From Margaritifera margaritifera (Eukaryota > Mollusca > Bivalvia > Unionida > Margaritiferidae): a stretch of DNA of 64,000 nucleotides. Under the pieces are notes generated by a model that worked only from the letters and a program-made list of their open reading frames with translations, did not search any database and had not been told where the DNA came from. The translations under genes and the position numbers were made by a program. Shown here one piece after another: positions 11,746-23,529 of this stretch. The stretch lies in assembly GCA_029931535.1 (NCBI GenBank), contig JAQPZY010001675.1, forward strand, positions 3,252,001 to 3,316,000, in the 5' to 3' direction. Positions within the stretch are counted from its first letter, which is position 1, and every line of letters starts with the position of its first letter.

Positions 11746-12330
11746 ACAGCTCATTATGTACAAATATGGTTCCAACAGTACTCATTGGTGAATATGTACA
11801 GACATGGTTCCATCAGTACTCATTGGTCAATATGTACAGACATGGTTCCATCAGTACTCATCGGTCAATATGTACAGATATGGTTCCATCAGTACTCATT
11901 GGTCATTATGTACAGATATGGTTCCATCAGTACTCATCGGTCAATATGTACAGATATGGTTCCATCAGTACTCATTGGTCAACATGTACAGATACGGTTC
12001 CATCAGTACTCATTGGTCAATATGTATAGATATGGTTCCATCAGTACTCCTTGGTCAATATGTACAGATATGGTTCCAACAGTACTCACTGGTCAATATC
12101 TACAGATATGGTTCCATCAGTACTCATTGGTCATTATGTACAGATATGATTCCAACAGTACTCATTGGTCAATATGTACAGATATGGTTCCAACAGTACT
12201 CATTGGCCAATATGTACAGATATGGTTACAACAGTACTCATTGGTCAATCTTAACCTATTATTGTAAAAGCTCAATGACATGTACAGATACATTTCAAAA
12301 GTACTCGGAGTACAATCTTCACCAAGTATA
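11746..12330 (+). repeat. 38-bp minisatellite
   Basis: Thirteen consecutive copies (11766-12259) of a 38-bp unit, ATGGTTCCATCAGTACTCAT plus TGGTCAATATGTACAGAT, keep perfect register without an insertion or deletion; decayed units flank them. Because 38 is not a multiple of three and the unit lacks stops in register, overlapping ORFs of 98, 160 and 175 codons arise in different frames. They are by-products of the repeat, not genes. One or two further decayed motifs appear to 12380. Confidence 0.93.
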
Positions 12331-12724
12331 GTAACATGTCAAGAATATGTACAGGGATGGTTCAAACAGGACTCCTAGATCAATCATCACCTATTTAAAT
12401 TTCACACACCTTCACACTCCCCAAAAAATGGGATGTGTACATGACTGAAAAAGTTGACCACATTATCAATATTGTTTTCTTGGTCAAAGAGGAACACGTA
12501 GAGTCATTGTCCAAAAATGAAATGCAAGGACCAAATCAAATTTTTAACAGTTAACCCTAGCCTTGATATTGAACTGCCAACTCTAAAATCACAGGGCTTC
12601 TTTTGCAGGAAAACATAGGTAAAAAGTTTCTTTTAAAATTGGTTACAGAGAGGTTCAGTTATTATCCAAAAATAAAATGCAACAATGATATCTATTTTTT
12701 TTTAGTGACACTATCTATTTTCCA

Positions 12725-13090
12725 TCATTCTCCTAATCCCATATATAGTAAAACTCTGAATTGTTCGTAAAGTATGCAGCTGTCACAGAATTGTGCATGA
12801 TTTATATCAATATGTATATGTGATTGAAAATGTACTCGGGGGGTTTCGTTGCCGCGTACAGCGTTACCCGAGGGTGGTTTATTTTTTTCGGCTCTAGTTA
12901 TTTTGAAATACTGAGCGCGACTCAACCCATGCTGCATGTGCAAATTGCCTGCAGTGAAAACCCAAGTACCTTGCTGCGCATATTTGTCACAGCTAGGGTA
13001 CTTATAGAGCAAATTCTCTATAAACAAATTACAATACGAGTCTTGTCAGAAAGCTTACCTCTTTACGGGAGCAATCTTCAGCTGTAGAGG
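12725..13090. other. GC-richer unassigned island with ORFs on both strands
   Basis: This piece is visibly richer in G+C and CpG than the surrounding intron and is open for 100 codons on the minus strand (13027-12725) and 87 codons on the plus strand (12824-13087). A GAG|GTATGTG donor-like site sits at its right end on the plus strand. No family is recognised. It may be a decayed transposon part or a nested exon. Confidence 0.3.
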
Positions 13091-13439
13091 TATGTGAAAT
13101 TTAAGATTGCATTCTTTATTACTATTCGTTTTATATGACAGAATTGTTTCATATATTAGATATTTTAGAATTTTATTTTAAATTCTACAGAGAGTCAATA
13201 CCTAAGTCATACAATGCCATGCTATTAGAAATAATATAGTCTGGTTCGAGTTGGTAATTTTCCTTATCTTTTTGTTATAATGGTGTCAGATTTGTTCATC
13301 TTTAAATTGCGTTTATAAATAAACATCTTAAACATCTCATTAACGCAATTGCTTTCGGTGTCTTCACTAATCCAATCCCAACCCGGCTTCAACCTGTGAC
13401 AGCAGCATTGCAGTCCACTCCTTTAATTCCTATACTCAT

Positions 13440-14100
13440 TCACATGTACCATACACAGTTAACATGTTACAGATAACCTATCACAATATACAATGTATAG
13501 TCATTAATATAGAAAGTTTACAATTAAACATATTTATTCCTACTTTCAATTGCACTGGTCAGAAAGGGCATTCTGAGTAGGCTATGATGTATATTGCATG
13601 GAAGAAAATCTGTGCTCATAAACATAAATATGTAAACGATGTTAGTATATCATGAAATGCAGGTCACAGTGACCTTCTTTGCTTAATAGGATGTAGTAAT
13701 AGTCAGTGAAGCATGAAATATGGGTCACAATGACTTTGTGTTGTTGAGGGTGTGGTACTTGTCAAGATGCATCCTCTTACCAAGTTTCACGATTCCAGGT
13801 ATAACATTATTACACAGGAGGTAAAAAAAACCCCAAGTAATTGTAAGCTAAATGCAAAAACATAACCATGTAAAATGCAGAATGTAGGTCACAGTGAACT
13901 TCTTTTGTTGTAACAGTCTGGTACTAATAGAGATGCATACAATCAATTAGTGTGATGATTCTGTCATGAACAGAGCTCAAGACTGAACCCAAGTCAGTGA
14001 AGCATGAAATGTGGGTCACAGTGACCTGCTTTTCTGATTAGAGTGTAGTACTCAGCAAGATGCATCCCCTCACCAAGTTTCATGAACTGCCAACTCCTAG
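13440..14100 (+). repeat. Family C array 3 (with head)
   Basis: The head (TATTTATTCCTACTTTCAA, CATTCTGAGTAGGCTATGAT) repeats that at 2590. The monomers that follow contain GTCACAGTGACC, GGGTGTGGTACTTGTCAAG and ACCAAGTTTCACGATTCC. Confidence 0.7.
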
Positions 14101-14929
14101 AGGTATAAGCAGAATCCAAGTGGCAGAAAAGTGTATTACATGTCTATACATTACATGCCATAATTGCAATAAACTGTATGAAAAAATGTACTTTAATTTT
14201 TCTCCACTAACCTGGACCTGCAGGTGGTTAAATTTCTTGTAACAAACGGGCAAAATCCATGTGGATTAGTACCAGAATACAAACACAAAACATATTGACA
14301 AATTGTATACACAACACACACTTAAACTACTCAACATGTCCAACTTTCCACAGAATGTCCATCCAGTCAACTCTACAAATCTTGCAACAAACAGGGTGAT
14401 GTACTAAACTTGAAAGCTGTATTACATCACTCCTATATTCTTTTTTTTTAAATTTCTAAAGCACCATTGATTTTTTTCTTCTTCTGATCCAACATGTTTT
14501 AAACATTAAAAAGATCCCTCTCCTCTAACATTTTTCTGTAATTTAACATTCATGAGTCACATTGATAAAGCCTGTTTCACTCAACATCTTGCGCCATTAT
14601 TTACAGTATGGACCAGTCCTCTAACTAATTCTCTTCATTAATACAACAAAACTGCAAGATGTCTTCCAACTGAAGAAACCCATCTGTCTTCTTGGAAATT
14701 TGGCTTATACAGCTATCAATATAACATAATGATATTGTTAGGAAAGTACATGTAGGTCTATGATGGACATGTACACTCTTACGCTGTAGTTATGCATAAG
14801 CCTTCTTTACTAGAACATTCTCAAATTTCTATGATGTGTGGGATTAAAGAGATAATAATAAAAACAACAAACACAAATTTGTATTGGTTTTTTTCCCCTG
14901 TATGTACCAAATAAACATAATCGATACAC
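14101..14929. other. Intron sequence, nothing recognised
   Basis: AT-rich sequence with no shared repeat and no coding signal seen. Confidence 0.5.
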
Positions 14930-15203
14930 AAGAGATTATAAGAATTCCTGTGGTGAAAACCCAATGCTGATATGACTTTCTGTTTTGGTGGATGTAGCAA
15001 CAAGATTTTCAAGTTGGCTGCCATTGTAACCATATGGGATATCAAATTTCCAACTTTTCCATTTATGACCAACTAGACATCAAAAGAAGTCTTTTGGTGA
15101 AAGCACAATGTCAACATGACCAGTCATCTAGAAGTAGCAACAGTAAGATTTTCAAGATGGCCATAATGGCTGCCATATTGGATGTCAGACTGGCACCATT
15201 TTC
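14930..15203 (+). repeat. Family A array 2, left part
   Basis: About two monomers (TGGTGAAAACCCAATGCTGA, AACAAGATTTTCAAG, GACCAACTAGACATC) end abruptly at CACCATTTTCGTT, where a LINE is inserted. The rest of the same monomer resumes at about 15931. Confidence 0.85.
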
Positions 15204-15930
15204 GTTAATAATAATAATAATAATAATACTCATTTATAGAGGGTGACTCGGTCAAGGGCTATTCTCCACAAGGCCCTCTTAAGAAAAGTATAACAATCTG
15301 CATCATACGAAAGATAATAGTAATTACTATTTATTTTAACATTTCTTTAGTATTACAGATGCTAAATTCTATTATAATCCCTTAGCAACACATACATACT
15401 CATGATATCACTTCTTAAATACTGTAATATTTTCTGTTGGTTTTACATGCAGTGAAAGCTTGTTCCACAGAACTGTACCAGAATATTGGAAGCTTTTCTT
15501 AAATTGCTCTGTTCTTGGTTTTGGTGGTGAAGGTTTCCATGTGATGTTGATCTTAACTGGTAATGTGTTGAAATAGACCTGAATAAATCCTGAAGACACT
15601 CTGGTGCAGCTCCATGTCGACCTTTATATACAAGAACTGCCTTGTGAAAATCAATTCCTTTCATATATTGAAACCATTTAAGTTCTGTAAACAATAATCA
15701 ATATAGCATCTAAAATAATGTCTGCTTCCCTTTTCTGAAGTTTATAAATCCTGTCAGGCTGAGATTTGGCACAGTTTCCCCATACAGTTGGACAATAACA
15801 CATTGTGGGAAGTATAGAACGAGAGTTTCTGTAGGTAAATATTTCTTGATTCTGCTGAGTGGAGCTATTTTGGGTGACAGTGTTTTACAAAGCTTGTCGA
15901 TATGGTCATCCCATTGTAACTTATTATTTA
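15204..15930 (-). mobile_element. 5'-truncated non-LTR retrotransposon (LINE), RT C-terminus
   Basis: On the minus strand, fragments of the C-terminal part of a CR1/L2/Jockey-type reverse transcriptase are visible in order: LNNKLQWDDHIDKLCKTLSP (from about 15935), a region IDFHKAVLVYKGRHGAAPECL, then PKPRTEQFKKSFQYSGTVLW ahead of FKK. Frames shift between them, so it is dead. The 3' UTR ends in a TTA microsatellite (AATAATAAT on the plus strand at 15206-15232), as expected for target-primed insertion. It splits a family-A monomer cleanly. Confidence 0.8.
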
Positions 15931-16670
15931 GGACCAACTTGACATCATAAGAAGTCATTAGGTGAAAACCCCACATGAATATGACTTTTTGTTCAGGCGG
16001 AGTAGGAATAACAAGATTTTGAAGATGGCTGTTGTGGTGGCCATATTGGAACTCAGATCAACACCATTTTTATTTAGGACCAAGCATCATAAAAAGTCTT
16101 TTAGTGAGAACCCCCATGTTGATATGCAGATCCATTCAGGAGCGGCAATAACAAGATTTTCAAGATGGCCACTGTGATGTGATGGCCATACTGCACATCA
16201 GAACGACACAATTTTCATTTAGGACCAACCAGACATCATAAGAAGTCTTCTGGTGAAAACCCCACGCTGATATGACTTGCCATTCAGGAGTGGTAGCTAT
16301 AACAAGATTTTCAAAATGGCTGCTGTGGTGGCCATATAGGACATCAGATTGGCACCATTTTCGTTTAGGACCAACCAGACATCACAAGAAGTCTTTTAGT
16401 GAAAACCCCATATTGATATAACCATCCATCCAGGAGTAGCGATAACAAGATTTTCATTATGGCCACTGCAGCGGCCATAATAGATGTCCAAGTGGCACCA
16501 TTTTCATGTAGGGCAAGCATGACTATGGGATAAATGTGTGTGTAAAGTTTCATGGCAATCCCCCAAGAAGTTTAGGAGAAGTATCCATTATAAACTTGTG
16601 CCAACGGATGGGTGGATGACAGACCATCCCACAAGCTCTTCTGGTCTATGACACATGGTCTTTGGCTAAA
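15931..16670 (+). repeat. Family A array 2, right part, with tail
   Basis: About four monomers continue in the same phase as those left of the LINE, then the tail GTTTCATGGCAATCCCCCAA, AGACCATCCCACAAGCTCTT and a decayed terminal hairpin (CTGGTCTATGAC). Confidence 0.85.
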
Positions 16671-16689
16671 GTGGGCTAAGGAAATAAAA

Positions 16690-18015
16690 CTATCATACAT
16701 ATGTCAAGAGACCCAAGTGGACCTGAGATTGCTCAAATATATGACATGTGCCTAAAAGCCAAATGCAAAATCAGTTGGCCAAGAAATCTGGGTCAGTAGG
16801 ATGTTGAAATTTCCTCCAATGTTGTTGACTACATATATTGTGAAAGCAACTGTATCAAGGTTGATCTAGTTTTTTGTATCTTCATCCATATTTGATGGCA
16901 CATCATCACAATTTTTCCAATATTTTAAGGTCCCCTCTGAAAGGATGCTTAGTGCCAAATTTGATCAAATTCTGTTCAGTAGTTTATTGGATAAAGTTGT
17001 GTGAATGTTCTACTATTTTTAGTAGTGGATGGGCATCATTTGTACAAATTTGAAAACCCTCAATGCCAGTACATATTGTCAAATTTGGCCAAAATCAGTT
17101 AAGTCATTTATATGTTTAGTAACGGTGGCCACATCTGACAACAGACTGACATCATTTGCATGAATCTGCAAGATCTTCATGCCCATATACTTACTGTCAA
17201 GTTTGATCAAATTCTTTTTGATGGTTTTGGAGAAGGTGCTGTAAGGTTTTTCTATTTTGAGTAATAGCAGCCAGGCTTCAGTTTGAAAGGTATTCAAGCC
17301 AGCTTGCTTTCTGTCAAATATGATCAACAGCTGTTCATTGGTTTTGAATAGTCGTTAAAAGTTGGTTCTTTCCTCATTTTTAGCAATGGTGGTCATATTT
17401 GATGGCAGACCAGCATCAGTTATACAAAAATGAAAGCCCTCTAAGGTTTTCCTATTTTAGCAATGGTGGTCATATATGATGGTGGATCAGCATCAGCTGT
17501 AAAAATTGAAAGCACTCTATGCCATGATGCTTCTGGACAAATTCTGTCGAGTGGTTTTTGAGAAGTTGTTTAAAGATTATTCTATTTGAAGTATTAATTG
17601 CCAAATTAAATGGCAGATTGGCATCATTTGCATAAATGCTTTCTGTCAAAAATGATTAAATTCTGTTAAATCATTTTGGAGAAGTCATTTAAAGCTTTTT
17701 CTATTTTTAGAAATGGTGGCCATATTTCATGGCAGATCAGCATCAGTTGTACAAATCTGAAAGCCCTCTACTGCCAGGATGCTTCTGTCAAATTTGGTAA
17801 AATTCTGTCAAGTGGTTTTTGAAACGAAGTTGATTTAAGTTTTTTTTTGGTCTTTGTAATTGCAGCCAAATTTGGTGGCAGATCGGCATCATTTGTACAA
17901 ATCTGAAAGGTCTTCGTGTCAGGACTGATCAAATTAAATTCAGCGATTTTGGAGAAGTCATCTAAAGGTTTTTCTATTTTTGGTAACAATGGCTTCCTAT
18001 TTTCAACGACGGCAG
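16690..18015 (+). repeat. Family B array with head
   Basis: The head CAAGAGACCCAAGTGGACCT with AAAAGCCAAATGCAAA recurs at 33830 and 62065. Seven or more degenerate monomers follow with TTTTTAGTAATGGTGGCC, ATATTTGATGGCAGATCAGC, ATCATTTGTACAAATCTGAA and TTTGGTCAAATTCTGTTAAG, spaced by roughly 150-170 bp. Confidence 0.8.
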
Positions 18016-19179
18016 ATCTCACAACCCTACAAAGATGACCTCAGTAGGGCAGATGATATTTTTCCGTAAGACTAATTTTCAGTAAGGTTTAGGGAAATAT
18101 CATATTGTTGATTTGGAAAACATGCATTTGAAAATTTTAGAAGTGTAGTCTGATGTAGCAAAGGCAACATTTTAAAGTAAAACCCCGCTATAGCATGATG
18201 GTCAGGGTCCACAAAGTGCTATCGTGTAATGTACTCTATTGTGCAGTATCCAACCAATTCAGTTAACTGAAGAAAATGTTGCATGTGTATCCTCTTAGCT
18301 AAGAGGCGTGTGTGTGTGTGTGTGTGTGTGTGGCAAAACTATCGAGTTCTGTGAGCAGTTACCAACTTCATGCATATTAAATGAAAAATACTTAAAACAG
18401 TTATTACATATTCACATTTTTTTTTGTGGCAGACAACCAAATCACTGGTACAGACATATACAACAAAACTGTCAATCAAAGTGTAGATAGAGTACATGTA
18501 CTCACCAGCTATTCTTATTGTATTCATAATAGTAATTCCATTTAAAATGTGTACAGAGCATAATTTCTAGAATTCTTCTGCTGGATTCCATTCAAATCCA
18601 AATACATAATTTCTTGGTAATAACACTCACACTAACTTTTGAAACACTTTATTTTCTGAAACATTCCTAATTATTAGACAGGTCCAAAGGGTCTGATTTT
18701 TGACTGACAATAAAATGAATAAATCAGACATTGGGAGTTTCCAACAAGAAACTTGTATTTTGTTTTTGCTTGTTTTGTTTGTTCGTGTCCTGCTTTTCCC
18801 CAAGCACAGCTACTTATCTAAATATATGACACTTCTGTGCCAATTGTTTGGACTATTAATTTAAGAGGCTGATTGTCCCATTCACCTTCAATGTGTTTTC
18901 GTTTGATGGACGACATTTTCAGAATATGCAAAAGATTGATCAAGCAGGCAGTTTACGTGAACATGTGTAGATTGAAGTGTCTGATGTATCCCTGTCAAAT
19001 TAGTCTGGTTCCCTGACCAACTTCGCTGAATCTAAAACCTGGATCTGGACCAAAGTAGGACTAGCCAATATCCAGATTTGACTGAAATGATTGTATTTTC
19101 TAATTTTTTGCCACTGTTCCAGAGGTCCGTAACTTATGGGTTGTTTCATTAATGCCCTATGGTAAAATTGCAAGGGTTG
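18016..19179. other. Intron sequence with a TG run; otherwise unassigned
   Basis: A (TG)n run lies at 18308-18332. At about 18178 AGTAAAACCCCGCTATAGC resembles the end of a TIR element (compare AGTAAAACCTGTC at 43922), but no partner end was found. Confidence 0.45.
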
Positions 19180-19390
19180 GCAATTCCGTAACCGCAGCTA
19201 TATTTGAAGGCAGATTGTTATAATTTGTATGCACCTGACAGGTCTTCTTGTTAGGATGCTTTCTGTCAACTTTGAACAAATTCTGTCAAGTGGTTTTTAA
19301 CAATAAGTCATTTAAAGGGTTTTTACTATTTTTAGTAATGGTGGCCATGTGTGGTGGACAGATGGTTGGATAGACAGCCCAAAACAAATA
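19180..19390 (+). repeat. Family B monomer fragment
   Basis: One and a half monomers: TATTTGAAGGCAGATTG, CTTGTTAGGATGCTTTCTGT, then TAGTAATGGTGGCCATGTGT. It lies only about 30 bp below MCM4 exon j, in the intron following that exon. Confidence 0.7.
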
Positions 19391-19422
19391 TTTCTCCTCC
19401 TTACAAGACCCTATTTACAAAC

Positions 19423-19664
19423 CTTTTGGCCTCTTCCACATCAGCTTCCTCTACCACCTCGGAAAATCTCATCTTGGCATGAGCCTCTGATAGCCGTATC
19501 AAAGACTCCAGCTGACGTGGATATGCTGACACCTGGCCACGTCCACTTCCAACCTGTCGCATGTCTACATAAGCCTTTATCAACACCTGACCAGCTTCCT
19601 CACTGATTTTAGGGTGGATATACCGCTTGCTGTAGGAGAGGTAGTCTTTCAGGATGTGCATATC
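19423..19664 (-). CDS. MCM4: MCM4 exon j: sensor 2 and lid helices
   Basis: Residues 487-566 read [20 protein letters not shown] at the start, then the helices [16 protein letters not shown] and the sensor-2 block [19 protein letters not shown], with Arg536 as the sensor-2 arginine. The end, [10 protein letters not shown], matches the MCM C-terminal lid. The acceptor is tttccag|GAT at 19664. The donor is AAAAG|GTTTGT after 19423, a weak site chosen because AG+G restores Arg and the next exon continues LYREALKQ as in other animals. Confidence 0.96.
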
Positions 19665-20214
19665 CTGGAAAAGCAACAAAGAAAATTCCATGAAAGAAAA
19701 AGACAAAGGAGACCTTCAAAATCTTGATTATTATAGAAAACAAAATGAAGTCAAGTTGTGTTTTAATGAAACCGAAGCATAAATTCTCAACTCTAGCATG
19801 GAATTTTAATCCTTTCTCAATAACAAATTCATCTTTGGCTCAAAACACAATTGTCCCCTACAACTTTACTTGGAAAATCAATTCACATGACGAGAAAATA
19901 AAAGCAAAAATTTCATACTAAATTCATCAATCACATCTGATGTGTTTAATAAAAAGATTCTTGAATATTCTCAGTCTGAAACAAAGTTCATACTTTTTAT
20001 TTATTGTTTTGGACTTGGATGATATTACAAGATGTACACGAGTTTCAATCTAATTTGTAGACCTTCCTAAAAATGCTAGTTCTAACTAGAAAACCAGATT
20101 TATCCTTTGTAAAACACATACTGGGGATCCGAGCCTAACGTGCTTCATTATAATATGAATTTGGATCTACCAAGGTCGCTCCATGCCTCTGGAAGTTTAG
20201 TCATAAATGACCCT
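19665..20214. other. Intron sequence, nothing recognised
   Basis: AT-rich intron upstream of exon j on the transcribed strand; no repeat family was recognised. Confidence 0.5.
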
Positions 20215-21277
20215 TATTCCCGGACACTACAAAAACAAGACTTGGTGAAAAACCTGTCATAATGATCATCCATTCAGGGGGAGTAGTGACAACAAGATTT
20301 TTAAGACAGTGGTTGTGGCAGTCATATAGGACTGGCACCATTTTCATTTAAGACCAACTAGGTATCATAAAAAGTCTATTGGTGAAAACCCCATGTTGAT
20401 ATAACCATCCATTTGGAGAGGAGTGGAGATAACAATATTTTCAAGATACGACTTTCCATTCAGGAGGAGTAGCAATAACAACATTTTCAAAATGACTACT
20501 GTGGCAGGCATATTGGACATCAGATCAGCAACATTTTCATTTCAGACCAACTGGACATCAATAGAAGTCTTCTGGTGAAAACCCAACAACAACATCAATA
20601 TGACTTTCTATTTAAGTAGAGGTGTGATAACAAGATTTTTATTATGGCTGCCATGGTGGCCATATAGATGTCAGATCAGCACGATTTTGTTTAGGGCCAG
20701 CTAGACATCATAAGAAATCTTCAAATGAAAGCCCAATGTTGCTATAACCATCCATTCAGGAGTAGCCATAACAAGATTTTCAAGATGGCTGCCATGGAGG
20801 CCATATTGGATGTCAGATTGGCACCATTTTGATTTAGGACCAACTAGACATCATAAGAGATCTTTTAGTGAAAACCCCATGTTGATATGGCCATCCATTC
20901 AGGAGGAGTAGTGATAACAAGATTTCATGGAGACGATATTGGATGTCAGATTGGCAACATTTTCATTTGGAACTAACTACACAGCATAGGAAGTCTTTCA
21001 GTGAAAACCCCACGCTGATATGACCATCCATTCAGGAGGAATAGTAATAACAAGATTTTCAAGATAGCCACTGTGGTGGCCATATTGGATGTCTGAGCAG
21101 CACCATATTCATTTAGGACCAACTAGACCATCGAATGAATGTGTGTGTGTACAGTTTCAAGGCAATCCTCCAAGTAGTTTAGGAGGAGCAGTGCAAACAA
21201 ACTTGTGCTAACTGATGGACAGATGATGGACAACAAACCATCCCATAAGTTATTCTGGTCCATGACCAGTAGAGCTA
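20215..21277 (+). repeat. Family A array 3 with tail hairpin
   Basis: About seven monomers, one of them internally shortened (AACAATATTTTCAAG at 20430 to AACAACATTTTCAAA at 20476, only 46 bp), then the tail with AGACCATCGAATGAATGTGT, CAAGGCAATCCTCCAAGTAG and the terminal hairpin CTGGTCCATGACCAGTAGAG. Confidence 0.88.
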
Positions 21278-21535
21278 ATTATGTATGTCCCCAATGCAGA
21301 CCAAGAAGTCGGGGACCAAAAACATATAGTGGCAAGTCTAAACCCTGTGTCAATATGACTACCCACCACTTATCAGCACCATTTTTATTTAAAGACAACT
21401 AGATATGATGAGAAGTTCTGTCAGTGGAAACCCGACATCTAATGGAGAAGCATTCATCTTGATCTTGATTAGTGGTGGTGGGGGTGGGGGGTGGGCTTGC
21501 CAGGCCTTGTGGCCAGGTGAGCTCAAAACAGCTGT
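21278..21535 (+). repeat. Hybrid repeat fragment with a family-B type tail hairpin
   Basis: A decayed A-like monomer (AGCACCATTTTTATTTAAAG) is followed by the hairpin CTTGCCAGGCCTTGTGGCCA with GGTGAGCTCAA, which ends B-like elements (compare 35140). Head CAAGAAGTCGGGGACC is unusual. Confidence 0.5.
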
Positions 21536-23258
21536 AATAGCCTAAATCTCAAATCAGGTCATCTAAATATCAATACAAGTATGGATACTACATTTAATTT
21601 GTCCAAGTTAAGTGGTTTTTGTGCAATTTTGCAATCAAGCTTCTCGAGATGGACAGATAAGACCAAATCAAGATATACAAAATATAAAGTGCAACCTCTC
21701 GTCAGCAGCTGCCAATGGAGTGGGTCTTGGATTTGGTTATTTAGTAGGTTTTTTAGTACCAAGGCAATCTGAGCAAAGTACCTGTGCCAAAGGGCACATT
21801 GGGCTAATAATAAAAAATCTTTAGTTTGCTGTAACCCGACCGACTCGCTAAAAAAAAAACCCAACGCCAATTTTTGTTCGCCATGTAGTACCCCAAATGT
21901 TTCTTTTCACGAGAAAATGCAGACCGCATATTATTTGATCCGTGTTTTAAACATAGCCAATCCCAATTATGTAAGTGCTTTACTGAATAGTAACTAACTG
22001 AAGCGTATTGATGTAAAGTGCCTGCACATGACGGCTAAGAATTCGTCAACTGAGGTGACATTTTCAGTCAATCTAATGAAAGTGAAACAAAAAAAAGCAG
22101 ACAATGTTGGTAAAGAATGTAATGAGAAGGATCGCAAAATCGGACTCCTGAGCAGATTTGTTCGATCCTGTTATGGATTTTGTATCTGATGAGGAACTGT
22201 CTGAACATGCAGTTGACCATTTTCAGAAGATCGCTTAAATTGGACTTCATCCTCACCAACCAGGGAGGCTGTTAAGTATGAAATGTATGATTACATTAAA
22301 CTGCTACTTTTGACTTTTTGGTGATATTGCTCACTACAGGATAGCAACTAGTGGGGAAATTGACCAGATGAACAAGATAGAATGCAAATGTACGCATTTT
22401 CCATTTCCATGTAATTAATTTGTGATCTTAAAATCTATCATGTATTTGTGCAGTACAGGAATAGCAGCGGGCAATATGACGTTTTCCTATAGTTGAGCAC
22501 TCTTTCAACAGTCATGTTCAAGAGTTACAAGTGTACTTGTATACTTGCTTTGTCCCATATTATAAGCTATCTAGATTGATATGATATGAATATATTAGGC
22601 ATGTTCGATATATCACTTTTTATGTACCTTGTATATTTCTCGATGAGATGTATATCAAGAATGTTCATATATTCCAATCGAATTACTGTATGTTGTTCAG
22701 CTTTGAGTACACTTAATAGGCTATCGATCTGCCTATTCTTATCTGGGCCAACCATTCTATGTGCCTGTCTGTCTGTCTGCACTCTACCTCTCTTACCCTA
22801 CCACGCTGACTGCTCATACACCTGTAATTTGTATCTGTATCCTTGGTAATTAGTTTCATTTTTTCTTATCTCTCTATCTCAATAATGAATGAATAAAAGA
22901 GATATTAATTCATTTTTAATTCAGTGTACTATGAGATAGATTTACAAGTACATGCAAGAAAAAGTAATATGCTGATGACATAATTGTGATGTATATTTGT
23001 ACTGAATGTATTTTACTTGCACTTTCAGGGTAAAAATTCTTCATAGTTTATATTCCATGCAATACAACCCCCTAAATGCACAACACTGGATTGATTTGCA
23101 TGTTTTATAACCCTGAGATTAGTATATATCAGTGAGTAGTTATGGTTTCATTTTTAAGATAATTCTTGTCTAGTATACTAAAAAAAACTATTTAAAAAAA
23201 AAAAAAAAATCAACCAACCTATCCACTGGTTAAACATGTGGGTTACAGCAATACATAC
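21536..23258. other. Intron sequence, nothing recognised
   Basis: No shared repeat and no convincing coding signal. Small overlapping ORFs at 21559-21870 occur on both strands without similarity to any family I know. Confidence 0.5.
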
Positions 23259-23376
23259 CAAGAGTTCCTCTTTCTCGCCCTCTTTGCCATGGAAGTACAG
23301 GGAGACGAGGTGATTGGCCAGGCGTCTGTCGTACAGTTCATCTTGAGGGTCCAGCATCAGGAAAATTAAGTCAAAT
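23259..23376 (-). CDS. MCM4: MCM4 exon i: arginine finger
   Basis: The first base completes Arg447 of the arginine-finger motif SRFD, which acts in trans on the ATP of the neighbouring subunit. Residues 448-486 continue [20 protein letters not shown], then [19 protein letters not shown], a lid segment that is divergent and charged in all MCM4 proteins. The acceptor is tattacag|A at 23376 and the donor is CTCTTG|GTATGT after 23259 (phase 0). A run of T on the transcribed strand lies just downstream in the intron. Confidence 0.97.
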
Positions 23377-23529
23377 CTGTAATAAAAGCAATAAGTATGA
23401 TACAAGACTATCACAAAGATTTTCTATATACCATAATCGGTGCCAGATATGCCCATATTCATTTCCAAGTAATGGTATGTAGGGAGTATGTGCCAGAAGC
23501 AGGCAGTATATTTTTCTTACCAGCTACCA

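Noticed and set aside
11733..12331. Three long overlapping ORFs (98-175 codons) of repetitive sequence
   Set aside because: They are by-products of the 38-bp minisatellite, whose unit lacks stops in the relevant registers; the peptides are only the repeat read in different frames.
15820..16520. CArG boxes in GCCATATTGG
   Set aside because: CCATATTGG has only five A/T between CC and GG, one short of the CArG consensus.
20215..21277. CRISPR-like array of regularly spaced repeats
   Set aside because: The whole 143-bp unit is repeated with degenerate sequence, without constant short repeats and unique spacers, in an intron-containing eukaryotic gene.
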